Assembly (NCBI RefSeq): GCF_001748245.1
Contig: NZ_BDFO01000001.1
Location: 3,060,471 to 3,124,470, forward strand
Origin: Oligoflexus tunisiensis
GTDB taxonomy: Bacteria; Bdellovibrionota_B; Oligoflexia; Oligoflexales; Oligoflexaceae
Reading direction: 5' to 3'
Length of the DNA: 64,000 nucleotides
The position numbers and the translations under genes are program-made. Positions 34,705 through 41,877 of the stretch are shown in pieces. Under the pieces are notes generated by a model. It saw nothing but the letters and a program-made list of their open reading frames with translations, had not been told where the DNA came from and ran no database searches. Position 1 is the first letter of the stretch; each line of letters begins with the position of its first letter.

Positions 34705-35621
34705 GGAGTGACTCCTGCAGACGCCGCATAGCGATAAAGGGTGAGCGTGTTCTTGCCGTTGATCAGGTCACTGAGTTCCAACTGGTCGATCCTGTCGAAA
34801 GAAACTTTGAGCGTACCCTGATTCCCGTCAGCGTCGAGAACGATTTTCTTTTGAGCGAGATCGGGCACCGCAGCCATGGTGAACTTTTTCTCGCTGATTC
34901 TGGATTCATCCCCTTTGAGAGTTTTGCAATCCTTGTCATCATAGAGAGCACTGGTGTGGGACAGAGTGATGGTGTTCCCTACTTTAAATGTAAGAATACT
35001 GCGCTTGCCATCAGCACAGGCGCTTTCCCACGTGCCGGGTCGTTTCAGAAGACTCGTGGCGTATTCCATGACCAGGAGTTCTGATTTCTTGCGCAGCTCC
35101 TCGGCCTCGCCTGCAGGAACCTTTTCCAGGGTCAGGAAATGATCCTTCTCCTTCAGCTCTACCAGCGCAAGATCGCTTTGATCCCTGAGTTCAAAGAGCC
35201 TGGGGAATTCGGCACTGTTGCCAGCGAGGCGATATTGAGAATCAAGCTTTTTGCCATCCTTCCATTTGAATTCAAGCGTGAAACTCTCCGTGTCCGCAAC
35301 CGGGATAAGCGTCCAGCTGGCGCTTAAAAAGGTGGATTGAACAGTCTCACCTTTACAGTCCCTGGTCCCATACTCGAAGCTAACAAGGCTGGCCTGACCA
35401 TCCTGAGTCAGAGCATATTCATAAAGCGAGGCGGTGCTTTCGGCAGTTTCCACACAGGAGGAGCGCCAGGTGCCCAGAAGGGCGATTTGCGCCTGCTTTA
35501 AACTCGCAGCGGCTTTGTCGGCGTTGGCCTGTTCCAGAACTTTGTCATCCACACTTTCGATGCGGGGCTGGCCGCAAGCCAGAAGAAGGGCGAGAAAAGT
35601 CAGGCTGAGGGAGGATTTCAC
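34701..35621 (-). CDS. Lipoprotein of unknown function
   Basis: A 306-residue lipoprotein (lipobox LALLLAC, Cys16, followed by GQPRIE). The mature protein appears to contain two similar domains. Each begins with a lipocalin-like 'GTW-S-C' pattern: LLGTWRSSCVETAEST at about residue 48 and PGTWESACADGKRS at about residue 190. Both continue with a beta-strand series and a cysteine in a DCK context (RDCKGET and DDKDCKTLKGD). A long charged helix separates them. This internal duplication suggests a pair of small beta-barrel domains, perhaps binding a small molecule. It is the first gene of a two-gene operon with the beta-barrel protein gene. Confidence 0.74.
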   Translation of the reverse strand: MKSSLSLTFLALLLACGQPRIESVDDKVLEQANADKAAASLKQAQIALLGTWRSSCVETAESTASLYEYALTQDGQASLVSFEYGTRDCKGETVQSTFLSASWTLIPVADTESFTLEFKWKDGKKLDSQYRLAGNSAEFPRLFELRDQSDLALVELKEKDHFLTLEKVPAGEAEELRKKSELLVMEYATSLLKRPGTWESACADGKRSILTFKVGNTITLSHTSALYDDKDCKTLKGDESRISEKKFTMAAVPDLAQKKIVLDADGNQGTLKVSFDRIDQLELSDLINGKNTLTLYRYAASAGVTP

Positions 35622-36066
35622 TGGAATTTCCTTATCAAATTATCATGACACAAGCGCATGACCAGCGGCTTCCTTACACAAGGAAAGCCACGTCCGCAAA
35701 GGGATTCATGCGTGGTTGGAAAATATCGTTCTCAGCAGGAGCTGGCGAACGACGCCCTCCCTTATGAAGCAAACGCCCGGACTGGATTTTTGCGGCAGAC
35801 TTGAGTGATGGCTCGTTGACGGACTGTGCGGTCCTACCGTGCTGTCTGGAATTTGCAGATTTACCAGGGTTTAATTTACATGTGTTCCGCTTTCCTTGTA
35901 AGTCTCACCGCATCTTTTTAGATGTTTTGCAAAACCGAAAAGATATTTCAGAAAACAGTTGTAACGGCATGGTACCTACCTTCTGCCTGGGAGTTTTCAC
36001 TCTATGGCATGAGGGAAAGGCTGTGCTTTGCCAAAAACCTCACATGTAAAAAGCGAGATTCCTTTT
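35622..36066. other. Divergent intergenic region
   Basis: This 445-base stretch separates two divergent lipoprotein genes. It contains an A/T-richer part at 35860-35960 suitable for promoters. An 82-codon open frame (35801-36049) has no ribosome-binding site and no recognisable product, so I do not call it. Confidence 0.35.
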
Positions 36067-36963
36067 ATGAAAGTATGGACCACACTGCTGCTGACCTCCA
36101 CATCTCTGCTGTTAAGCCATTGTCGTGCTGCGAATCAACCTGTGTCGGAACTCGACTGGGCCCATATACCCTTGTCGCCTGGTTATCAGAACTGGTTGAT
36201 CAACGTTCCTCCGCAGCAAACGATCCGGGTGTGCGGCACAGACCAGGAGGTCACCATCGCGGCCATTAAAAAGTGGGCGGCTGTGATCAGAAGAGACAGG
36301 CACCTCAACGTCGTTCCTTGTCAGCAGGGCAACGCGCAATCCGCCACCGTGCAAGTTACCAGGGAATTCTGCGATGGGGTGGCGTTCGCGGATCCTGATA
36401 CAAGAAGGATCATGATTTGCCCCGGCATAGCCTCGGTTGGTTTTGATTATTCCCACGTGATCCTGCATGAAGTGGGTCATTTGTGGGGGCTCTGTGATCT
36501 CTATGCGCCGAGCTATTATCAATGCGATCGAAGCTATGACGAAGGAGTTGACCCAGGCGCCCTGATGATGGGAGGGGCGGGGACAGCGACAGAGATTCAA
36601 CAGGATGATCGGGACGGATTGGTGGTGCTGAGCCAACGACCCGAGTTCGCCGCGAATCGCGCCTGGGAAAGTTTCCTTCAGGGCGATCTTGCTGTCCCGG
36701 GGACCGGGAGCGGATCCTGCACCGCGGCAGGGACAGTGCATCCGGAAGGGAGCATTATCTTTGATGGCACGCAGATCGTTGAATGTCACAACGGCAATTG
36801 GAGACCAATCCTGGGACCAACTTCGTCTTCGTGCGAACACGGGAATACGGAATACGCGGAAGGTGATGTGATCTATGATGGACAGAAATTCCACAGCTGT
36901 GCCAGTGGTCAATGGCAGCCCCTGAATCTTAAGCTGGCCACGAATCTCTGCCAGGCTTCATAA
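36067..36963 (+). CDS. Metzincin-like zinc metalloprotease lipoprotein
   Basis: The ATG at 36067 gives a 298-residue protein with a lipoprotein signal (LLLSHC). The zinc site is HEVGHLWGLCD: His134, Glu135, His138, Gly141 and Asp144. This is the metzincin pattern with Asp as third ligand, as in snapalysin-type enzymes, rather than His. A Met-turn candidate, ALMMGGAG, follows about 35 residues later. The C-terminal 85 residues contain two copies of a small Cys-containing repeat (PEGSIIFDGTQIVECHNGNW and AEGDVIYDGQKFHSCASGQW), possibly a binding module. It would be a surface or periplasmic protease. A hairpin terminator follows. Confidence 0.82.
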   Translation: MKVWTTLLLTSTSLLLSHCRAANQPVSELDWAHIPLSPGYQNWLINVPPQQTIRVCGTDQEVTIAAIKKWAAVIRRDRHLNVVPCQQGNAQSATVQVTREFCDGVAFADPDTRRIMICPGIASVGFDYSHVILHEVGHLWGLCDLYAPSYYQCDRSYDEGVDPGALMMGGAGTATEIQQDDRDGLVVLSQRPEFAANRAWESFLQGDLAVPGTGSGSCTAAGTVHPEGSIIFDGTQIVECHNGNWRPILGPTSSSCEHGNTEYAEGDVIYDGQKFHSCASGQWQPLNLKLATNLCQAS

Positions 36964-36975
36964 CCTGAGGCCATC

Positions 36976-37013
36976 GCCTGCTGAGGCTCCCTGGCGCCAG
37001 GTCTTCAGCAGGC
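36976..37013 (+). terminator. Probable terminator hairpin
   Basis: A nine-base-pair stem GCCTGCTGA / TCAGCAGGC encloses an inner palindrome CTGGCGCCAG, 12 bases after the metalloprotease stop codon. No U tract follows. Confidence 0.5.
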
Positions 37014-37092
37014 GCCGCTTGCCTCATCAAAATGCTTGAATGGCATACTCGTAAATGGTAGGAGAGCGCATCATTTGAGCAAGGAAATTCCC

Positions 37093-38847
37093 ATGAGCTT
37101 TCATCGTCGTAGCTTCATCAAAACACTTGGTTTTGCTTTTTCAGCATCTTACACGATCAGTTTACCCAAAGTGCTTTTTGCGGAATCCTCGACGCTGGAA
37201 TCCGATCGCTATTTCCCTTGTTCCATAGCCTCGGGTGATCCGACGCCTCAAGGCGTGATCCTTTGGACCAGGCTGAACCCTGACGTGATTCAGGACCCGG
37301 AAGAACCCCTGTATTTTCAGGTCGCCACGGACGCCTCGTTCCGTAACGTTCTCTACCTGGGAACCGTGGCGGGCAACACGGTGCAAGCGAGCTACGATTT
37401 TACAGTCAAAGTGGATCTTGATGAAAAGCCGGAAGCCCGGCTGCAACCTGGCACACGTTATTACTACCGCTTCATCTATCGCGGCGTCAGCAGTCGCATC
37501 GGACGCTGCAAGACAGCACCGGCCCCGGATCAGAATGTTGATCACATCAGGTATGCCCTGATTACCTGCCAGGATTATTCCTGTGGATACTTCCATGCCT
37601 TCGATGCTCTTGCGAACGAGGATTTGGATTTTGTTATACACGTCGGTGACTTTATTTATGAATATGCTCAGTATCCGGATATGGATGACCACACCCGCCG
37701 GGTGGATATTCCCAACTCCGTGGCCCTGAGCCTCGATGACTATCGCACCATTTACAAGACCTATCGCCGGGATCGCAGTCTGCAGCGTGCGATGGAAAAC
37801 CACACCTGGATCATCACGGCCGATGACCATGAAACTGCTGATAATGCCGCGTGGAACTATGAAAAGGATACGCTGTCCGTGACACCAGCCCATCCCTATT
37901 TCGAGGCGGGTGCCGCGGCCCTGAGTACCCTTAAACTTGCTGCTCAAAAGGCCTGGACCGAATATGTTCCGGCCCGGGTGCAGCTCGATGAAAATGCCAG
38001 CCACCCCTTTGCCTTTTTGAAGATCTACCGCAAATTTCAGTTCGGCAACCTGGCCGAACTTTTCATGACCGATACCCGCAGCTATCGAACTCCGCAGGTT
38101 GATAGCATGGCCGACGCTGCGATGGAGGCCACGGACGACCCGGCAAGCCATACGATGCTGGGGGCCGAGCAGCGCAGCTGGCTCGTCAACGGCATGGCTC
38201 AGTCCAAAGCCCACTGGAAACTCTGGGGCAATCAGACTCTGCTTTCCCAGTTTGGAGTCCTGGAAAGGATTTCCCACCGAACGCTCATGCTCCTGGCTGG
38301 ATATGATGCCTGGGATGGTTACCACGGCGAACGGCAAAAGGTTTTGCGGGAGTTGAAGAATCGGGGCGTCAGGAATCTGTTCGTGCTCACCGGTGATCTG
38401 CATACGTATTTGAGTTCATTCGTGAAGATCAATTACAACAAAGCCAGCAACTCGGATCAGGACAACGTGGTGGGCTTTGAGTTGATGACGCCGTCCATCA
38501 CGTCCGCGAATTTCGCCCTCGGTCTGCAGCTGTCGGCGAAAGCAGCGCCCGGAGGAAAAAAGACGTTCCTGGATCGCGTTTATAACTTTGTGGGATCCCA
38601 CTACACCAAAGGCTGGCTGGCCGAACGTATATTCGATGACAAACTGAAGCTGGTGAATCCTCATTTCACGGATTTTGGAGCCATCTATTATGGGTATACG
38701 CTCGTTTCCATGGACAGGGAAAAAGCTGAATGGCATGTTTATCATATTGACAAGGACGCGCCGACCCCGCAGCAGGCTGGAAAGAAACTGGTGCGTGCCC
38801 AGCGGTATTATCCGTCCAGCATGAGGGTTGAAGACATCAAGGGTTGA
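37093..38847 (+). CDS. phoD: PhoD-type alkaline phosphatase/phosphodiesterase
   Basis: The ATG at 37093 has AAGGAA six bases upstream and yields a 584-residue protein with a twin-arginine-type leader (HRRSFIKTLGFAF). Its PhoD family features include FPCSIASGDPTPQGVILWTRLNP at the start of the mature domain, HVGDFIYEYAQYPD and ADDHETADNAAWNY with metal-ligand residues, and LTGDLHTYLSS. PhoD enzymes are folded in the cytoplasm with calcium and iron, exported by Tat, and release phosphate from mono- and diesters in the periplasm. There is no adjacent Pho-box gene cluster. The family is firm. Confidence 0.9.
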   Translation: MSFHRRSFIKTLGFAFSASYTISLPKVLFAESSTLESDRYFPCSIASGDPTPQGVILWTRLNPDVIQDPEEPLYFQVATDASFRNVLYLGTVAGNTVQASYDFTVKVDLDEKPEARLQPGTRYYYRFIYRGVSSRIGRCKTAPAPDQNVDHIRYALITCQDYSCGYFHAFDALANEDLDFVIHVGDFIYEYAQYPDMDDHTRRVDIPNSVALSLDDYRTIYKTYRRDRSLQRAMENHTWIITADDHETADNAAWNYEKDTLSVTPAHPYFEAGAAALSTLKLAAQKAWTEYVPARVQLDENASHPFAFLKIYRKFQFGNLAELFMTDTRSYRTPQVDSMADAAMEATDDPASHTMLGAEQRSWLVNGMAQSKAHWKLWGNQTLLSQFGVLERISHRTLMLLAGYDAWDGYHGERQKVLRELKNRGVRNLFVLTGDLHTYLSSFVKINYNKASNSDQDNVVGFELMTPSITSANFALGLQLSAKAAPGGKKTFLDRVYNFVGSHYTKGWLAERIFDDKLKLVNPHFTDFGAIYYGYTLVSMDREKAEWHVYHIDKDAPTPQQAGKKLVRAQRYYPSSMRVEDIKG

Positions 38848-38858
38848 TTCCAGAATGT

Positions 38859-38877
38859 TGACCCCGATCCGGGGTCA
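38859..38877. terminator. Bidirectional terminator hairpin
   Basis: A perfect eight-base-pair stem TGACCCCG / CGGGGTCA with a three-base loop lies in the 40-base gap between the convergent phoD and cytochrome-like genes. Confidence 0.6.
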
Positions 38878-38887
38878 GCCGCAATCT

Positions 38888-40642
38888 TTAAATCCCAAAT
38901 TTTTGCTTTTTCCAAGCCTTCAATACATCAATATCCGGCTGGCCAAGTTTGTCCGTTCCGGTACCGACCGGCATGTACTGCAGCGTCACGGTTGAGATGA
39001 TGGAATCCAATGTCGCGGCACTCAGGTTCGCTTCATTGGAAAAATTCGCGTGACAAAGGGTGCAGCGATAGTTTTTCCCGGGACTCGTGGAGCTCAGGAT
39101 CGGCAGGATATCCGCTGCAAACGTGAGAACACGGTTGATAGGGGCGGAAGGAGTGGTTTGCCCCACATTGCCGTTGAGGCCGGGGATAACGCCATCGGCG
39201 CGCCGCCGTCTCAGGCCCGTGGTATCGCCGGAATGATTGCCGATATAGCGCAGAAGATAGTAGATAGGTTCCTTCTGATCGGAACCTTCCACGATCTTCT
39301 CGTTAAAGAGACCCGATCCGGACGAAATGCTGAGGATGATCTTTTCCATGGCCTTCTTAAAGATGGCTCGATCTTTTTGAAAGGTGGCGTAAGACTGTCC
39401 ATTCGGTGTCCAGAAATCTATGGCCGCCTGGTTGGTGACCGTGGTCTTCTCAATGGCTTCCGCCATCTCATTGTAGGCCCCCTGAACGCCGTTCACATGG
39501 CAGTTGGCGCACAGGCCGGTGACAACGTCCTGCGGGGCGTTCGCGTCGTCCCGATGCAAGGGATCGACAACGAATCGCGGGTCGGCTCGGGACCGCCTTT
39601 GATCATTGCTGCCCCAGACATAGTAAGCGAACAGGCCATTCTTCATGGAATAATAGGATTCCGTGGCGACGTTCGTCCGATAGTCGACCATCAGACCGGT
39701 CGCGTTGAAGGTCGGAACGCGGCCGCCGTTTTCCTTCCAGGGGAGAACATCATCCAGACCTGGACCTGGATCAAAGGGATCAAAGGTGATCCAATAGAAC
39801 CCTTCCCGGGTCTGGCCGTTTTTATAGGTTTGAGTGAAGGTCCGACGCTCCGCGTAGCGAATGCCGAACGTGATGCCATGCTCGAACGCCAGCTTCGTCG
39901 TCCTTTCGCCTAGGCCCAGCTGCGTTTCCAGATTGGAACGTAGGGGAGGCGTGTCCAAGAGGGCCGTATAGATCCCGCCATGCAGCGCATTATAGGCCAG
40001 GCGGTCGGCCGGCACTACAGCGGCCGGGTCAAAGGCTGCGAGCCTTAAGGGGCCTGCCAGATCCTGAAAGCCGCCGCCTCCCAGCGCGATGGGCTGCCCC
40101 TGGGCTATCCAATTCCATTTGGTGGCCGCATCCCCAGACAGAAATTTCCTGATGTCCAGGGCGAAGGCGAGACCATGACCGCTGATATCCTCCAGGGGAA
40201 TGATATCCTCGGCCTCGATCGCAAGAGAGTTCAAAGCCTTGGCGATACCGATCCGTGCATAGTTCGTCTCGGTTTCGTTGACCAGAAATTTTTCGGGAAG
40301 GTAGGTGTACTTAATGAAGGGAGCATCCGCTCCTCGTTTGGCCTGGTCCAGCCGCACCCACTCGTTGACCAGATCAAGGGACCAGGGTTGATCCAGTTTC
40401 TTATAGGTTTTGGGTTTGTCCAGCGCCGGATTGCTTCCTTGAGCTGATGGCGATTCCGCCTTTTCGAGGTTGTCAGTGGATGTTGAGAGAACCGAGCTGT
40501 CGTTTTTTTCGCCTTCGCCTTCGCTGTCGCCTGCGATGGCCTGGTCAGGCTCGGATTCGCTGACTTTCTTGGACTTGACGCACCCAGCGGTCGCCAGGCT
40601 CATCATGAGAAAACAGGGCAATAGTTTTACTTTTGGTAACAC
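38888..40642 (-). CDS. Large lipoprotein with two c-type heme motifs
   Basis: I place the start at a GTG (40642), which produces a 584-residue lipoprotein with lipobox LATAGC; the frame opens at 40747. A polar Glu/Ser/Asp linker of about 60 residues follows the lipid anchor. Two heme-binding motifs, CANCH (in LCANCHVNG) and CTLCH (near the C-terminus), are present. The second precedes an approximately 35-residue segment that resembles planctomycete/DUF-type cytochrome tails. It could be a surface-exposed or periplasmic electron carrier or oxidoreductase. Between the motifs there is no other catalytic domain I recognise. It is convergent with phoD. Confidence 0.76.
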   Translation of the reverse strand: MLPKVKLLPCFLMMSLATAGCVKSKKVSESEPDQAIAGDSEGEGEKNDSSVLSTSTDNLEKAESPSAQGSNPALDKPKTYKKLDQPWSLDLVNEWVRLDQAKRGADAPFIKYTYLPEKFLVNETETNYARIGIAKALNSLAIEAEDIIPLEDISGHGLAFALDIRKFLSGDAATKWNWIAQGQPIALGGGGFQDLAGPLRLAAFDPAAVVPADRLAYNALHGGIYTALLDTPPLRSNLETQLGLGERTTKLAFEHGITFGIRYAERRTFTQTYKNGQTREGFYWITFDPFDPGPGLDDVLPWKENGGRVPTFNATGLMVDYRTNVATESYYSMKNGLFAYYVWGSNDQRRSRADPRFVVDPLHRDDANAPQDVVTGLCANCHVNGVQGAYNEMAEAIEKTTVTNQAAIDFWTPNGQSYATFQKDRAIFKKAMEKIILSISSGSGLFNEKIVEGSDQKEPIYYLLRYIGNHSGDTTGLRRRRADGVIPGLNGNVGQTTPSAPINRVLTFAADILPILSSTSPGKNYRCTLCHANFSNEANLSAATLDSIISTVTLQYMPVGTGTDKLGQPDIDVLKAWKKQKFGI

Positions 40643-40893
40643 ATCGAGGCCCCCCACACGGTGAAAAATGCTATATGGTTTCACGATACTTATCGGCGGC
40701 AAGGGGCGGGAACTTGATAACCCGGCAAGACGGAATAATATGCTCAATATTTAAGGGGGGTAAGGCGCTGGTGATCGAGGCAATTTTCCGTGGAGTCGGG
40801 TGGAAAAGCGAAGAAAATTAGGAAGAAGAATAAACTTACCGGAACCAGATCAGGACTGCCGCCATGTGCACGGCAGCCCAACGTTCGTCAGAA

Positions 40894-41571
40894 TTATTCC
40901 AGGGTCTCGATAGGGGCAAAGATCGCGGATGGAAGAGCTTCGCAGCTCAGATTGCTCACGTCCACGTTGCGGAAACAGGCGCTGCGGCGGGCCTGATCGC
41001 GGGCAATGCACTCATTGTTGCCTTCGAACTGGCGGTTGATGCCTTCCATGGAGCAGACATATGGCTCGTATTCCATGGTGCACCACGTTGGCTCAAAGCA
41101 AGGCGAATTCAGAGCCACTTCAGTGCCGAATTCATCCACGTTCTTGATCATGGTGTTGGCGATGAGGTTGACGTTGCCACGCACCGTGGTCTCAACAGGA
41201 ACCAGAACGGGCTGGTATTCCCAGGTGCAGAAACGGAATTCAGGGCGCCAGCCGGAGACGCGAGCGACCAGCAGATTCTTTCCGTTAACTTTCTTTGTGA
41301 CAAAAGCAGCCTTGAGACCTTGTGCTTCGCACTTGTTGCTGCCAAGGACAACCATACCGCTCACGGTCTGGGCAGAAAATTGTGGGTTGATGCCGCCGTT
41401 GGCTGGAGTGATGGACACGTCTCTCAACACGGCTTCTCTGTCAACGTAGACTTCGCAAACGACTTTGAGTTCGCCGCCTTGATTGACTTGCTCACATCTT
41501 TTAACTGGGGAGCTGGCCAGGACGCTGCTGCTGACGAGAAGACAGATGCTGAGAGCAGTGATGCGTAACAT
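40894..41571 (-). CDS. Secreted Cys-rich protein of unknown function
   Basis: A 225-residue precursor with a signal peptide (ALSICLLVSSSVLASS) and an excellent GGAGGATATC ribosome-binding site. The mature protein has twelve or so cysteines in spaced pairs (RCEQ, VVCEV, NKCEA, RFCTW, SPCFEPTWCTM, YVCSM, NECIA, SACFR, LSCEA), so it is probably disulfide-stabilised in the periplasm or outside the cell. The gene is monocistronic. No family was recognised. Confidence 0.74.
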   Translation of the reverse strand: MLRITALSICLLVSSSVLASSPVKRCEQVNQGGELKVVCEVYVDREAVLRDVSITPANGGINPQFSAQTVSGMVVLGSNKCEAQGLKAAFVTKKVNGKNLLVARVSGWRPEFRFCTWEYQPVLVPVETTVRGNVNLIANTMIKNVDEFGTEVALNSPCFEPTWCTMEYEPYVCSMEGINRQFEGNNECIARDQARRSACFRNVDVSNLSCEALPSAIFAPIETLE

Positions 41572-41877
41572 GAGATATCCTCCAAAGTGTTCTTAAGCGC
41601 GTATTCAACGAAGCCGCTATATACATGCGTTGTAGGACCAAGGAAAGCGTTTATTGAAGTAAAGTTTTTATTCTGTCCAGGAACGCTAAGATGGTTCAGT
41701 TTCCTGCAGAATTCCGCGTGAAAACGCTATTTTTTGGAACGCGATTAGCTGACCGTCCAGCCAGGGTCCGGGCTTTTTTGTGAGCCTACTCAATTTCCCC
41801 CAGACACCAAGTCGCGGCGTAAACTCCTGGACAAATTCATACTTCTGTGTCACTGCATGGGCTGATGAGGGGGGATT
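41572..41877. other. Divergent intergenic region
   Basis: These 306 bases lie between the Cys-rich protein gene and the bacteriophytochrome gene. I see no RNA gene or strong repeat; promoters for both genes are expected here. Confidence 0.35.

Noticed and set aside
41750..41800. Possible terminator with T-run near the phytochrome promoter
   Set aside because: Stem is only about four base pairs and no gene ends upstream on the plus strand.
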